Assembly (NCBI GenBank): GCA_016720065.1
Contig: JADJXY010000002.1
Location: 1,873,001-1,937,000, forward strand
From: Betaproteobacteria bacterium
GTDB lineage: Bacteria; Pseudomonadota; Gammaproteobacteria; Burkholderiales; Rhodocyclaceae
Reading direction: 5' to 3'
Length of the DNA: 64,000 nt
Shown here one piece after another: positions 9,460 through 19,085 of this stretch. Position numbers and translations under genes: made by a program. The notes beneath the pieces are model-generated. The model did no database searches, had not been told where the DNA came from, and saw only the letters and a list, made by a program, of their open reading frames with translations. Every line of letters begins with the position of its first letter. Position 1 is the first letter of the stretch.

Positions 9460-11799
9460 TCAGAATTCTTCCCACTCGTCGTCCAGGGACGCGGGCAAGG
9501 CCTTCCCGGCCTTGCGCCCCCCCTGCTTGTCCACCGTTGCGGCCTGGGGTCTGGCGCTTGCCGCAAGGCGCGGCGCGGCCCCATCCCTGCCGGTGCGGAA
9601 GACGGCCACGGCGGAGGCGAGCGCGTGGGCCTGCTCCTCCAGGCTTTCGGCCGCCGCCGCCGCTTCTTCCACCAGGGCCGCGTTCTGCTGCGTCACTTCG
9701 TCCATCTGGCTCACCGCCAGACTGACCTGCTCGATGCCCGAACTCTGCTCCCGACTGGCCGAGGAAATGTCCGCCATGATCTTCGCCACCCGTTCGATGG
9801 CGCTCACCACTTCTTCCATGGTCCGGCCCGCCTGCTCCACTTGCTTGTTGCCGGCTTCCACCCGTTCCACCGAATCCGAGATCAGACCCTTGATCTCCTT
9901 CGCCGCATTGGCACTCCTCTGGGCCAGGTTTCGCACTTCCGTCGCCACCACGGCAAAGCCCCGTCCCTGCTCCCCTGCCCGCGCGGCTTCCACCGCCGCG
10001 TTCAGGGCCAGAATGTTGGTCTGGAAGGCTATGCCGTCGATCACGCCGATGATGTCCGCGATCTTGGCGCTCGACTGGTGGATGGCGCTCATGGTCTGCA
10101 CCACCTGCCCCACCACCGCACCGCCCCGGGTCGCCACTTCCTGCGCCGATCCGGCCAGTTCGTTGGCTTGCCGCGCGTTGTCCGCGTTCTGCTTCACCGT
10201 GCTGGTCAGCTGTTCCATGCTCGAGGCCGTCTCTTCCAGGCTGGACGCCTGTTCTTCCGTGCGGCCCGACAGATCCTGGTTCCCCGAAGCGATCTCCTTC
10301 GCCGCCGTGTTGATCGCCTCCGTCGCTCCCTTGATCTGACCCACGATCTCCTGCAGGCGGCCGACGGTGAGGTTGGCGTCGTCCTTCAGCTGGCCGAAGG
10401 TGCCGGAATAGTCCGCCTGGATGGTCTTGGTGAGGTCGCCATCGGCCATGGCGGCCAGGACGTGGGCCACGTCGTCGAGACCCCGCTGGCTGGTTTCCAG
10501 CAGACGGTTGAGATCGTTGGCCAGGGTGAGGAAGAAACCTTGCTTGCCCGTGGTGGCCACGCGCCGGGTAAAGTCCCCATTGGCAGCGCCGGACACGATG
10601 CCGGCCACTTCGTCCTCCACCGCGACTTCCGCCGTGCGGTCCTGCCATTCCACGGCGGAACCCAGGCGCTGCCCGCGGTCATTCACCACAGGCGTTACCG
10701 CCAGGGCAAAGGTGCGGCCGCCAACCTTGATGCTGGCCCGATGGGTACCGGACAGCTTGGCCAGCATGCCGCGCTGGTGGGCCGGGTTCTTGTGGAAGAT
10801 GTCGATGTTGGCGCCCATGAGAGCGGCACGGGAAAACTGCGGCAAATCCTTGCGGATGTCGGTCTCGGCGACGGCGAACATCTCGTGGATGGCCTTGTTC
10901 ATGTAAATGATGTTGTTGCCGTCGTCGGCGATCATGACGTTGGTCGCCACGTTGTCCAGGCCGATGCGGATGCGCAGGTTCTCTTCGCTCTCCCGACGCG
11001 CCTCGGCCACGTCGCAGCCCAGTTTGATCTGCATGGACTGCATGGCCTGGAGCACCTGGCCGATTTCGTCGTTGCGGTCGAAGGCAAAGCGGTTGTCGTA
11101 GGTGCCCGCGGCGATGGCGCGGAAGGTGTCGGTGATGAGAGCGAGGGGCTTGCGGATATTGCCGGCCAAGAGACGCACAAGGACAAAGCCGGCCACCGCC
11201 GCAACGACGGCAACGGGTAACGCGGCGCCCGGCATGAAACTGCCCAGGAGCCCGACCCCCAGCATGGCGGCCACAAGAAGGCCAAAGATGAGGTTGAGCT
11301 TCGCCGAGAGCGACAGGTCGCGCAGCTTCGCGCCCAGGCCCTCGCCACCGGGGACAACCGCCCCCCGCACGACGCGCAGATTGCCCTGGCGCTTGCCCAC
11401 AAACTGCCGGTAGATGGCGGCGACCTGCTGGATGGTCGCCGGGTCGGCCTTGCGGCGCACGGACATGTAGCCCGTCACCTGGCCGTTCTCCCAGATCGGT
11501 GTGGCGTTGGCCTCGACCCAGTAGTAGTCGCCGTTCTTGCAGCGATTCTTGACGTAGCCTGTCCAGGGACGGTTCTGCTTCAGGGTGTCCCACAGATCCT
11601 GGAAGGCCTCCGCCGGCATGTCCGGGTGGCGTACGAGGTTGTGGGGCTCGCCGATCAGTTCCCGCTCGGTGAAGCCGCTGATTTCCAGGAAATCCCGGTT
11701 GACGTAGGTGATGCGCCCCTTGAGGTCGGTCTTGGAGACGATGAGGGTATCGTCCCGCAGGAGTACTTCCTTGTCGGTCACGGGCTGGTTGTTGCGCAT
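9460..11799 (-). CDS. PAS-containing methyl-accepting chemotaxis protein, Aer-like N-terminus
   Basis: This is a 779-residue receptor. It starts with a cytoplasmic PAS domain (about residues 10-120) of the Aer type: [20 protein letters not shown], the HPDMP turn and [15 protein letters not shown]. Two close membrane helices follow at about 175-215 with almost no periplasmic loop, then HAMP, a second PAS ([12 protein letters not shown]), and the signalling domain with [20 protein letters not shown]. The C-terminus is DDEWEEF, a CheR docking pentapeptide. I start at [11 protein letters not shown] because AGGAGAGAGACC precedes it. Aer-type PAS domains bind FAD and sense redox state or oxygen; that function is inferred here. 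It lies between cheW and another receptor. Confidence 0.93.
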   Translation of the reverse strand: MRNNQPVTDKEVLLRDDTLIVSKTDLKGRITYVNRDFLEISGFTERELIGEPHNLVRHPDMPAEAFQDLWDTLKQNRPWTGYVKNRCKNGDYYWVEANATPIWENGQVTGYMSVRRKADPATIQQVAAIYRQFVGKRQGNLRVVRGAVVPGGEGLGAKLRDLSLSAKLNLIFGLLVAAMLGVGLLGSFMPGAALPVAVVAAVAGFVLVRLLAGNIRKPLALITDTFRAIAAGTYDNRFAFDRNDEIGQVLQAMQSMQIKLGCDVAEARRESEENLRIRIGLDNVATNVMIADDGNNIIYMNKAIHEMFAVAETDIRKDLPQFSRAALMGANIDIFHKNPAHQRGMLAKLSGTHRASIKVGGRTFALAVTPVVNDRGQRLGSAVEWQDRTAEVAVEDEVAGIVSGAANGDFTRRVATTGKQGFFLTLANDLNRLLETSQRGLDDVAHVLAAMADGDLTKTIQADYSGTFGQLKDDANLTVGRLQEIVGQIKGATEAINTAAKEIASGNQDLSGRTEEQASSLEETASSMEQLTSTVKQNADNARQANELAGSAQEVATRGGAVVGQVVQTMSAIHQSSAKIADIIGVIDGIAFQTNILALNAAVEAARAGEQGRGFAVVATEVRNLAQRSANAAKEIKGLISDSVERVEAGNKQVEQAGRTMEEVVSAIERVAKIMADISSASREQSSGIEQVSLAVSQMDEVTQQNAALVEEAAAAAESLEEQAHALASAVAVFRTGRDGAAPRLAASARPQAATVDKQGGRKAGKALPASLDDEWEEF
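9585..10355 (-). repeat. Near-identical direct repeat, copy 2 (receptor signalling domain)
   Basis: This is the partner of 6838-7608, inside the PAS receptor gene, on the same strand and in the same frame. Because both copies are direct repeats in adjacent genes, recombination between them would delete about 2.7 kb and leave one fused receptor. Confidence 0.9.
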
Positions 11800-11853
11800 G
11801 GTCTCTCTCCTCGGCTGGTTGCCGGCCCCGGGGCCGGCCAAAGGCGCGAACTC

Positions 11854-12345
11854 TTACTCGGCCGCGTCCATCAATTCCATGTCCCGGCTGGACATGAGCT
11901 GGGCGATGTCGGTCACGATCAGCATGCGGTTGTCGACGGTGGCCAGACCCAGGATGTACTTGGTGTCGAAGCTGGCCGAAAAATCGGGGGCCGGACGGAT
12001 CTGCTGCGGCGTCATGGAAATGACGTCGGAGACACTATCGACCACGGCGCCGATGACGCGGCTGGCCACGTTGAGGATGATGACCACCGTGAAGGGGGTG
12101 TACTCGACCTGGGCCAGGTTGAACTTGATACGCAGGTCGACGATGGGCACGATGATGCCCCGCAGGTTGATGACGCCCTTGATGAAGGGCGGCGCATTGG
12201 CGATCAGGGTCGGTGCTTCGTAACCACGGATTTCCTGCACCTTCAGGATGTCGATGGCGTACTCCTCGGCCCCCAGGGTGAAGGTGAGGAATTCGCTGGC
12301 GACGAGATCCTCGTCGGCCACGGTGCCGGCTTGGCTATTGTCCAT
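11854..12345 (-). CDS. cheW: Chemotaxis adaptor CheW
   Basis: CheW links receptors to CheA in the signalling array. The 163-residue protein has the typical fold landmarks [32 protein letters not shown] and [11 protein letters not shown]. The start at MDNSQAGTV has an AAGGAG site upstream; the frame is open 20 codons further with no better site. It lies between cheA and the Aer-like receptor, about 20 bp after cheA. Confidence 0.96.
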   Translation of the reverse strand: MDNSQAGTVADEDLVASEFLTFTLGAEEYAIDILKVQEIRGYEAPTLIANAPPFIKGVINLRGIIVPIVDLRIKFNLAQVEYTPFTVVIILNVASRVIGAVVDSVSDVISMTPQQIRPAPDFSASFDTKYILGLATVDNRMLIVTDIAQLMSSRDMELMDAAE

Positions 12346-12364
12346 GTCTCGCTCCTTGGGGCCT

Positions 12365-14767
12365 TCAGGCCGCCTTCTGCAAATTCGATTTGGCCCGGCC
12401 GGCAAGGGCCGAGACGTCGAGGATCAAAGCCACATGACCATCGCCCATGATGGTCGCTCCCGAAACGCAGGGGACCCGGCGGTAGTTGGCTTCCAGGCTC
12501 TTGATGACCACCTGGTGCTGTCCCACCAGGGCATCGACGAAGAGCGCCGCCTTGGCGCCGTCCGCCTCCAGGATGACCATGATTCCCTGCGTAAACTCCG
12601 TGATGGCGTTGTCGAGGTTGAAGAGTTCGCGCAGCACCACCACGGGCAGGTACTCTCCCCGCACCTGGATCACCCGGGCAAGGTTGGAAAGGGTCTTGAT
12701 GTCCCCCTCCTTGGGCTGCAGGGATTCCACCACGGAGGCCAGGGGAAGGATGTAGGTGTGCCCTCCCACCGCCACCGACATGCCGTCGAGAATGGCCAGG
12801 GTGAGGGGCAGGCGGACGGTCATGCGGGTGCCGATGCCGGCCATGGATTCGATATCGACCCGCCCGCCCATGGCCTGGATATTGCGCCGCACGACGTCCA
12901 TGCCCACGCCGCGGCCGGAAACGTCGGTAACTTGCTCGGCAGTGGAGAACCCGGCTTCAAAGATGAGGTTGAAGACCTCGCCGTCGCTCATCTGGTCGGA
13001 GACCTGCAATCCCTTCTCCCGCGCCTTGGAGAGAATCCTCTGGCGGTTGAGCCCGGCACCGTCGTCGCCCACTTCGATGACGATATTGCCACCCTGGTGG
13101 TAGGCCTTGAGCGTGATCGTCCCGGCCGGATTCTTGCCCGCGGCGACGCGCTTCTCCGGCGACTCGATGCCGTGGTCCAGGCTGTTGCGAATGAGGTGGG
13201 TAAGGGGATCGGTAATGCGTTCGATGAGGCTTTTGTCGAGTTCCGTCGTTTCTCCCGAGGTGCGCAACTCGACCTGCTTGCCCAGCTTGCCCGACAAATC
13301 CCGCACGACGCGGGGAAAGCGCGAAAAGACGAAGGAGATCGGCAGCATGCGGATGGACATCACCGATTCCTGCAAATCCCGCGTATTGCGCTCCAGTTGG
13401 GCGAGCCCGGAAGTCAGGCGTTCCGGAGCCGCATCCTGCAATTGCACGGCGCACTGCTGCAGCATGGCCTGGGTAATGACCAGTTCTCCCACCAGATTGA
13501 TGAGCTGGTCGACTTTTTCGACGCTGACCCGGATGGACGAATCCCCCGCGGCTGCGACTGGCGCGGCGGAGACCGGCTTGGGGCGGGACGCAGGCTCCCG
13601 GCTTGCGCTGGCGGCGGGCACGGGGACCGCAGGCGTCGCCGCTGAAGGGGCCTGAGAGGGCGCAGCTACAGGAGCCGCCCCCCCTGCCGGAAGTGGCGCA
13701 AAAAAGCCATATCCCTCGCCTTCCTCTGCGGGCAGGGTCTTGGCTGCGCTCGCGGCGCTGTCCCCCGTCGCCGCAGGGTTCGGCAAGGGCGCGAAAAAGC
13801 CGAAGCCATCTCCTTCCTCGGCAGCCGGCGGCACTGCCGCCGCCGGCACCGGCTCGAAGAAGCCGTAGGCCCCATCCGCCTCGGGCTTGATCTCCGCCCC
13901 CCCTGCCGGCGCATCTCCAGGCAGGGGCGCGAAGAACCCATAGGAGGCGTCATCGGCCGCCGCACCGGGAAAGGGATCGAAAAAGCCATAGCCTTCAGCC
14001 TCCACCGGGGTTCCGGGCGATCCTTCGAAGAGGCCAAAGACTTGATCCCCCGACCCGTTGCGCGAGGTATCTTCATCGACACGCCAGGCGCCTGCATCGG
14101 CGATGAAATCGAGTTGCTCTTCGAAGGCGTCCCGGGCGGCCTCGGTGGTCAGCCGCAGTTGCCAGAAGCCGACCCCGTCGCTTCCGGGCTCCGGTTGTCC
14201 AAGGGTCTCCAGTCCCCCCAGGCGCCGCAGATCCTCGATGAAATTGCGCACTCCGTCCCCCGCCGCCGAGGCCGCCGTGGGGACGAACTGGATGTCGTAG
14301 ACCCGAGGGCCGGACGGCACCGGGGCAACGGGGGCAGGAGGTGCGTCCGGAGGCGACGCCGCCGGCACCTCGCCGGAATCCCCGGAGGAGAGCCGGCGTA
14401 AGCGTTCCCGCAGGGCCTCCGCCGCATCAGGGTCCACTTCCCCCTGTCCTTGGTGGGCCGCAAGCATGGCCTTGAGCAGGTCGCCGGCTTCCAGAAAGGC
14501 GTCGACCATGTCCGCGCGCAGGGCGAGTTCCTGCTTGCGAATGCGGTCAAGCAGGTTTTCCAGGATGTGGGTGGTCTGGGAAAGATCGGTAAAGCCGAAG
14601 GTTCCCGCGCTGCCCTTGATCGAGTGGGCAGCCCGGAAGATGGCATTCAGCTCCTCCGCATCCGGATTGCCGACGTCGAGTCCCAGGAGCAGCGATTCCA
14701 TGGTGGCCAGGTGTTCCGCCGATTCCTCGAAGAACACCTGGTAGAACTGGCTCATGTCGATGGCCAT
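12365..14767 (-). CDS. cheA: Chemotaxis histidine kinase CheA with repeat-bearing linker
   Basis: This is an 800-residue CheA, longer than E. coli CheA (654). Domains in order: HPt (1-125, phospho-His48 in [12 protein letters not shown]); a small alpha/beta segment at about 155-230; a long Ala/Pro linker carrying five YGFFxPLP-like motifs (residues 260-360); dimerisation domain near 425-490; ATPase with [11 protein letters not shown] (N box), VGDDGAGL and [10 protein letters not shown] (G boxes); and a C-terminal CheW-like domain from about 670. The start follows GGAAGGGGGAATC. It sits between cheY and cheW. A classical P2 CheY-binding domain is not obvious; the 155-230 segment ([17 protein letters not shown]) may take that place. 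Confidence 0.96.
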   Translation of the reverse strand: MAIDMSQFYQVFFEESAEHLATMESLLLGLDVGNPDAEELNAIFRAAHSIKGSAGTFGFTDLSQTTHILENLLDRIRKQELALRADMVDAFLEAGDLLKAMLAAHQGQGEVDPDAAEALRERLRRLSSGDSGEVPAASPPDAPPAPVAPVPSGPRVYDIQFVPTAASAAGDGVRNFIEDLRRLGGLETLGQPEPGSDGVGFWQLRLTTEAARDAFEEQLDFIADAGAWRVDEDTSRNGSGDQVFGLFEGSPGTPVEAEGYGFFDPFPGAAADDASYGFFAPLPGDAPAGGAEIKPEADGAYGFFEPVPAAAVPPAAEEGDGFGFFAPLPNPAATGDSAASAAKTLPAEEGEGYGFFAPLPAGGAAPVAAPSQAPSAATPAVPVPAASASREPASRPKPVSAAPVAAAGDSSIRVSVEKVDQLINLVGELVITQAMLQQCAVQLQDAAPERLTSGLAQLERNTRDLQESVMSIRMLPISFVFSRFPRVVRDLSGKLGKQVELRTSGETTELDKSLIERITDPLTHLIRNSLDHGIESPEKRVAAGKNPAGTITLKAYHQGGNIVIEVGDDGAGLNRQRILSKAREKGLQVSDQMSDGEVFNLIFEAGFSTAEQVTDVSGRGVGMDVVRRNIQAMGGRVDIESMAGIGTRMTVRLPLTLAILDGMSVAVGGHTYILPLASVVESLQPKEGDIKTLSNLARVIQVRGEYLPVVVLRELFNLDNAITEFTQGIMVILEADGAKAALFVDALVGQHQVVIKSLEANYRRVPCVSGATIMGDGHVALILDVSALAGRAKSNLQKAA
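13688..14038 (-). repeat. Five YGFFxPLP motifs in the CheA linker
   Basis: CheA residues 260-267 (YGFFDPFP), 276-283 (YGFFAPLP), 301-308 (YGFFEPVP), 322-329 (FGFFAPLP) and 353-360 (YGFFAPLP) are copies of one eight-residue motif. A decayed copy, FGLFEGSP, lies at 244-251. They are spaced 16 to 31 residues apart by Ala/Pro/Gly/Glu-rich sequence, which suggests short linear binding motifs on a flexible tether rather than a folded domain. Confidence 0.9.
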
Positions 14768-14810
14768 GATTCCCCCTTCCCTTGCGGGTTGGCGTGCGGT
14801 CGAACCGGCG

Positions 14811-15176
14811 TCAGCCGATGACCTTGCGGACGACTTCGATGAGCTTCTGGGGATCGAAAGGCTTGACCAGCCAGCCGGTGGCTCCCGCCGCACGGCCCTG
14901 GGCCTTCATGGCATCGGACGACTCGGTGGTCAGCATGAGAATGGGCACCGAGGCGTACTGGGGCATGCCACGCAAGCTCTTGATGAGCGTAAGCCCATCC
15001 ATGCGCGGCATGTTCTGGTCGGTCAGGACCAGATTGACGCTGCGCGCCTTGGCCTTGTCCAGGCCGTCCATGCCATCGACGGCCTCGACCACGTCGTAGC
15101 CGGCACTTTTCAGGGTGAAAGACACCATCTGACGGATGGATGCGGAGTCATCTACTGCAAGTATGGTCTTGGCCAT
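14811..15176 (-). CDS. cheY: Response regulator CheY (cheA-linked)
   Basis: This is a 121-residue single receiver domain. Active-site residues are Asp9/Asp10 (AVDDS), phospho-acceptor Asp53 (LTDQNMPRMDG), Thr83 or Thr84 (MLTTESS) and Lys105 (VKPFDP). The sequence is of the PilG/CheY-like type common next to CheA in beta- and gammaproteobacteria and is clearly different from the CheY at 1170-1565. It lies between the sensor-less receptor and cheA. It may act as a phosphate sink or control a second output; that role is inference. Confidence 0.94.
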   Translation of the reverse strand: MAKTILAVDDSASIRQMVSFTLKSAGYDVVEAVDGMDGLDKAKARSVNLVLTDQNMPRMDGLTLIKSLRGMPQYASVPILMLTTESSDAMKAQGRAAGATGWLVKPFDPQKLIEVVRKVIG

Positions 15177-15193
15177 GTTGTCCCCTCATGGTT

Positions 15194-16417
15194 TCAAAAC
15201 AGTTCTACGTCGCCGCTGGAAAGACCGGTCTGCTGACTGGTCGTGTTGCCGGCACTTTGTTTGAGATCGCCCACCTGCCGCGCAATGTCCTCGATGCGCC
15301 GGCAGAGTTCCTCGATGGCGGCGGCGGCAGCCACGGCGTCGCCACTGCCGCGCAGCGCTCCGGCAGCGCCGGCCTGGCTGCCCGCCATTTCGGCCAGGGC
15401 ATCCAGCCGCCTCGACACGTGTCCGAGCAACTGGGTGACCAGATCCTGAAACTGGAGCGATACGATGGCCTGATTGACCGCCACCTCCATGGATCCCGCA
15501 ATTTCGTTCAACTGGCCGACGGTGTGACCGGTACGCCGGTTCATTTCCTCGATTCCGGACATGGCCTGCTCGACACCATCCTTGGAAGTCAGCGCGAAGG
15601 TCATGTCCTGGGCAGCCATCTGGTTGATGGCCCCTTCCGCCGCCTCGATGGAAACCTGCATATTGGCAAGTTGGCCGCGAATCTGCTGACTGAAGTGGTT
15701 GGTTCGCCCGGAAAGATCGCGTACTTCGTCTGCCACGACGGCGAATCCCCGCCCCGCCTCCCCGGCCCGCGCCGCCTCGATGGCCGCATTGAGCGCCAGC
15801 AGATTGGTCTGCTTGGCGATGCCTTCGATTTCTCCGAGCATGCCCTTGACGTCGCGCATCTGGGCCATGATACGGTCGGTGAGTTCCACCAGGGTCATGG
15901 CGACGCGCGAATTCTCGATGACGCTATCGACGAAACGCCGCAGCGTTTCCGAGGTATGCGAGGCAAAGGACTCGAAGGCCGCCACCGAACTCTGCCCCCC
16001 GCTGTCACCGGCCCCGGAAACGATTTCCATGCCCAGGCGCTGCTGCCGCTGCACTTGCTCGTTCATGCCGCTGAAACTGCCGATGAGCTTGCCGATGGCG
16101 TCGCTGAAGATGGCTTGTGCCTGCGTCACCTCGCTGCGCATCTGCTCGATCTGCTGGACACCGTGCCGCGACGAGGCTTCCAGGGCCTGGGCGCTGCGGT
16201 CGGCCAGGAGGCGGTCGCCGTTCCCCGGGGCGTCGGGGCGTTCGGACGGCGAGGGCGCCGCCCCAGCGGGAAAGAGGAGCAGGAGAATCGCGCTCAACAG
16301 GCCCCAGGCGATGGCCACCGCCGGAATGCGGGCAGCCGGTTCGAACCCCCAGAGCAGAGCCCCAAGAAGGAGAGCAATGACTCCCCCCAGCCAGCGACGA
16401 CGACCCGTGGTTCCCAT
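15194..16417 (-). CDS. Methyl-accepting chemotaxis-like protein without sensory domain
   Basis: This is a 407-residue protein with two adjacent N-terminal membrane helices (about residues 10-26 and 31-50) and essentially no periplasmic domain. A signalling coiled coil follows, with the tip [21 protein letters not shown] choose the start at MGTTGRRRW because GAGGAG lies five bases upstream; two earlier in-frame ATGs are less well placed. There is no HAMP or PAS domain. The C-terminus GDVELF matches the end of CheD rather than the EWEEF docking peptide of the other two receptors. It is the first che gene after motB and is followed 17 bp later by cheY. Confidence 0.88.
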   Translation of the reverse strand: MGTTGRRRWLGGVIALLLGALLWGFEPAARIPAVAIAWGLLSAILLLLFPAGAAPSPSERPDAPGNGDRLLADRSAQALEASSRHGVQQIEQMRSEVTQAQAIFSDAIGKLIGSFSGMNEQVQRQQRLGMEIVSGAGDSGGQSSVAAFESFASHTSETLRRFVDSVIENSRVAMTLVELTDRIMAQMRDVKGMLGEIEGIAKQTNLLALNAAIEAARAGEAGRGFAVVADEVRDLSGRTNHFSQQIRGQLANMQVSIEAAEGAINQMAAQDMTFALTSKDGVEQAMSGIEEMNRRTGHTVGQLNEIAGSMEVAVNQAIVSLQFQDLVTQLLGHVSRRLDALAEMAGSQAGAAGALRGSGDAVAAAAAIEELCRRIEDIARQVGDLKQSAGNTTSQQTGLSSGDVELF

Positions 16418-16441
16418 GCCTCTCCTCATCCCCAATTCGTC

Positions 16442-16470
16442 ATACTAACCGAAATTGGCATTTTTGTTAA
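16442..16470 (-). promoter_or_regulatory. Candidate sigma70-type promoter for the che operon
   Basis: On the minus strand TTAACA (16465-16470) and TAGTAT (16442-16447) are separated by 17 bp, in an AT-rich pocket of an otherwise GC-rich locus. Transcription would begin near 16435, about 18 bases before the preferred ATG at 16417. It is a pattern match only; readthrough from motAB is also possible. Confidence 0.4.
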
Positions 16471-16505
16471 AAAATTATCGTCGCCAAGGAGCCTTTCGCA
16501 CCGCA

Positions 16506-17435
16506 TCAGTGCGCACTGCCGCCAGATTGTCCGGGCGACGGGTCCAGCTCGCTGATTTCTGCCTCGGGCCCCTCTTCCTGAAGAATGGCCAACTCGGTTT
16601 TCTTGTTCATCACGACAATGCTGATGCGGCGATTGACCGGATTGAGCGGATCGTTCTTGTCGAAAAGAATGGTCGAAGCCCCGCCGACAACCCGCAATAC
16701 CTTGGATTCGTCCATTCCCCCGACGACGAGTTCCCGGCGCGAAGCATTGGCACGATTGGCCGACAGTTCCCAGTTGGAAAAACCCTTCTCGCCGCCGCCA
16801 AACTGGGCGGCATCGGTATGGCCGGTAAGGCTCACCCGGTTCGGTACCGCGTTCAGTGCCTTGCCGATCTGCCGCAGGATTTCCCTGGTATAGGGCTTCA
16901 ATTCAGCGCTGCTGGAATCGAACATGGGCCGGTTCTGTTCGTCGACGATCTGGATACGCAGGCCCTCGGCGGTGATGTCGAGCAGCATCTGGTTCTTGAA
17001 GGGAGCAAGCTGGGGGTTGTCACCGATGGCTTTTTCGATGCGCCCCTTCAATTCTTCCAGGGATTCCCGCTCCTTGCGCTGGAACTCCAGCGAAGCTTCC
17101 TTCTGGACGAAACGCTTTTCCTTGGTCTCGGCCTCGCCCTTCTTGACCTGCCCCGCCTGCCGGGTCAGATCCTTCCCCCCGCCTTTGAGAATGGAGGAGG
17201 AATCCCCCGAGCCGCTGCCCCCTTGCAGCCCGACTTTGAGCGGGTTCTGGAAGAATTCGGCAATCCCCTGCAAGTCGCCCTGGGCGGTGGAGCCGAGCAG
17301 CCACATGAGCAGGAAGAAGGCCATCATGGCGGTCACGAAGTCCGCGTAGGCGATCTTCCAGGCGCCGCCGTGGTGACCGCCGCCGCCTTTCTTGATGCGC
17401 TTGATGACTATGGGACGTGTGGAATCGTCGCTCAT
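16506..17435 (-). CDS. motB: Flagellar motor stator protein MotB
   Basis: MotB anchors the stator to peptidoglycan and carries the proton-binding aspartate. The 309-residue protein has a single N-terminal membrane helix with Asp32 (KIAYADFVTAMMAFFLLMWL), the proton-accepting position. An OmpA-like peptidoglycan-binding domain follows in the C-terminal half (LTGHTDAAQFGGGEKGFSNW, NRRISIVV). The conserved Asp and TM sequence favour a proton stator rather than a sodium PomB; this is inference. It starts about 30 bp after motA. Confidence 0.95.
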   Translation of the reverse strand: MSDDSTRPIVIKRIKKGGGGHHGGAWKIAYADFVTAMMAFFLLMWLLGSTAQGDLQGIAEFFQNPLKVGLQGGSGSGDSSSILKGGGKDLTRQAGQVKKGEAETKEKRFVQKEASLEFQRKERESLEELKGRIEKAIGDNPQLAPFKNQMLLDITAEGLRIQIVDEQNRPMFDSSSAELKPYTREILRQIGKALNAVPNRVSLTGHTDAAQFGGGEKGFSNWELSANRANASRRELVVGGMDESKVLRVVGGASTILFDKNDPLNPVNRRISIVVMNKKTELAILQEEGPEAEISELDPSPGQSGGSAH

Positions 17436-17467
17436 GCCTTGGCCTTATCCCGCTCCTCGCGCAGGCT

Positions 17468-18325
17468 TCACTTGCCCTTGCGGGCCTTGAGATCCTCTTC
17501 GAGCTCGCGGAAACTGGGCCGCACGCTGGAGCCGAGAACCTTGCGGCCGAATTCCACCGCCACTTGGGGCGCGTACCCCGACATCGAGGCCAGGAGAACG
17601 ACCTTGATGCACTGGTAGATTTTGCCCTCTTCTTCCGCCTTCTGCTCCAGGATACTGGCGATGGGCGCGACAAATCCGTAGGAAATCAGGATGCCGAGGA
17701 AAGTCCCGACCAGGGCGCCGCCGATCATTTTGCCCAGCACGGCGGGCGGCTGCCCCACCGAGCCCATGACGTTGACCACCCCCATGACGGCCACCACGAT
17801 ACCGAAAGCCGGCACGCTGTCGGCCACCTTGGAGACGATGTGGGCGGGACCGGCAACTTCGTGGTGATGGGTTTCGAGTTCCATGTCCATGAGCGCCTCG
17901 ATTTCCAGAGCATTGAGGTTGCCGCCAACCATCATACGCAGGTAGTCACAGACAAAATCAAGAACGTGGTGATCTGAAATCACATTGGGATACTTGCTGA
18001 AAATGGGGCTGGCTTCGGGGTTCTCGATATCGCCTTCGATGGACATCAAGCCCTCCTTGCGCACCTTGCCAAGGATTTCGAACAGCATGGCCAGGGTATC
18101 CATGTACAGCGCCTTGGTGAATTTGGATCCCTTGAGCGCCCCCGGGACCGCAGCCACCGTGGCCTTGATGCTCTTGATATCGTTGCTCGCCACGAAGCCG
18201 CCGATCATGAGGCCGACGATGGCGATATATTCGAGGGGGACCCAGAGCGCCGCCAGGCTTCCGTGGACGGCATAGGTGCCGACCGAGGCGCCGAGTATGA
18301 CGACATAGCCGATGATCAGGAACAT
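17468..18325 (-). CDS. motA: Flagellar motor stator protein MotA
   Basis: MotA forms the proton channel with MotB and contacts FliG. The 285-residue protein has four predicted membrane segments: two near the N-terminus (FLIIGYVVILGASVG, YIAIVGLMIGGFVAS) and two after a large cytoplasmic loop (VPAFGIVVAVMGVVNVMG and IGGALVGTFLGILISYGFV). The conserved prolines at the ends of the third and fourth segments are present. It is the first gene of the motor-chemotaxis locus. Confidence 0.96.
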   Translation of the reverse strand: MFLIIGYVVILGASVGTYAVHGSLAALWVPLEYIAIVGLMIGGFVASNDIKSIKATVAAVPGALKGSKFTKALYMDTLAMLFEILGKVRKEGLMSIEGDIENPEASPIFSKYPNVISDHHVLDFVCDYLRMMVGGNLNALEIEALMDMELETHHHEVAGPAHIVSKVADSVPAFGIVVAVMGVVNVMGSVGQPPAVLGKMIGGALVGTFLGILISYGFVAPIASILEQKAEEEGKIYQCIKVVLLASMSGYAPQVAVEFGRKVLGSSVRPSFRELEEDLKARKGK

Positions 18326-18429
18326 CCCAGAACCCTTCCGCGCCGTAATGCCGGCGACCTGCCCAACTCTGTTATTGGTATCTTGGCCAGCCGCCGAAAG
18401 CCTTGGCTAAGGCCAGCCTGCGAGCGGCC

Positions 18430-18459
18430 ATTGTAGGACGGTCGGCCCGGACGGCGCAA
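18430..18459 (-). promoter_or_regulatory. Candidate promoter for motA
   Basis: On the minus strand a good -10 box TACAAT (18430-18435) lies 18 bp after TTGCGC (18454-18459), a poor -35. The predicted leader to motA would be about 98 bases. A FliA-type motif (TAAA, 15 bp, GCCGATAA) was searched for and not found, so motor control by the flagellar sigma factor is not supported here. Confidence 0.35.
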
Positions 18460-18468
18460 TGCTACACT
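18460..18468 (+). promoter_or_regulatory. Candidate extended -10 for the NUDIX gene
   Basis: TGCTACACT is an extended -10 match (TG-N-TACACT) 19 bp before the ATG at 18488. No -35 match is evident. It overlaps the -35 region of the divergent motA candidate promoter. Confidence 0.3.
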
Positions 18469-18487
18469 GCGACTCGAGCCTTGCCAT

Positions 18488-19048
18488 GTGCGCCTTCGCG
18501 CGACTTTCCCCGTGATCCGATACTGCCCCCTTTGCGCCGCCCCGGTCAGCCACCGTGTCCCTCCCGGAGACACGCTGCCCCGCCACGTATGCGACGATTG
18601 CGGGCACATCCACTACGAGAATCCACGCCTGGTGGTGGGGTGTATCTGTACCTGGGAAGACTCGATCCTGCTGTGCCGGAGAGCCATCGAGCCCCGCCAC
18701 GGCTTCTGGACCCTGCCGGCAGGTTTCATGGAGAACGGCGAAACGACGGCACAGGCAGCGGCACGCGAGACGCTCGAGGAGGCCTGCGCGGAAGTCGTCG
18801 TCGAGAGACCCTTCGCCCTCGTCAATGTGGCCCGCATCCATCAGGTCCATCTTTTCTATCTTGGACATCTACCTCATCCCGGCTGCGCGGCCGGGAGCGA
18901 GAGCCTGGAGGTAACCCTCGCCCGGGAACACGAGATCCCTTGGTCGGACCTGGCGTTTCAAAGCGTGAGCCTGTGCCTGCGGCAATTCTTTGCCGACCGC
19001 CAACGCGGCGCCTTCGGCTTTCACACCGCTGACATCGAGCCTGCCTGA
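18488..19048 (+). CDS. NUDIX hydrolase with zinc ribbon
   Basis: This is a 186-residue protein. The N-terminus has a zinc ribbon (CPLC and CDDC pairs, about residues 13-16 and 34-37), followed by a NUDIX fold. The NUDIX box is GFMENGETTAQAAARETLEE, with the helix glutamates that bind Mg2+; the usual Gly near its end is Cys. Such ribbon-NUDIX proteins hydrolyse pyrophosphate bonds in NADH-like or ADP-ribose-like substrates; the substrate is not readable here. A GTG at 18512 (VIRYCPLC) is an alternative start, because many relatives begin right at the ribbon. It is divergent from motA. Confidence 0.88.
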   Translation: MRLRATFPVIRYCPLCAAPVSHRVPPGDTLPRHVCDDCGHIHYENPRLVVGCICTWEDSILLCRRAIEPRHGFWTLPAGFMENGETTAQAAARETLEEACAEVVVERPFALVNVARIHQVHLFYLGHLPHPGCAAGSESLEVTLAREHEIPWSDLAFQSVSLCLRQFFADRQRGAFGFHTADIEPA

Positions 19049-19085
19049 ACCCAGCCACGGGTTCGTCCAACTGAGGTTTCCAGGA

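Noticed and set aside
18326..18487. Expected FliA (sigma28) promoter before motA
   Set aside because: No TAAA-N15-GCCGATAA match was found; only a sigma70-like -10 box is visible.
19047..19064. GAACCC/GGGTTC hairpin at the NUDIX stop codon
   Set aside because: Six-base stem with no T run; too weak to call a terminator.
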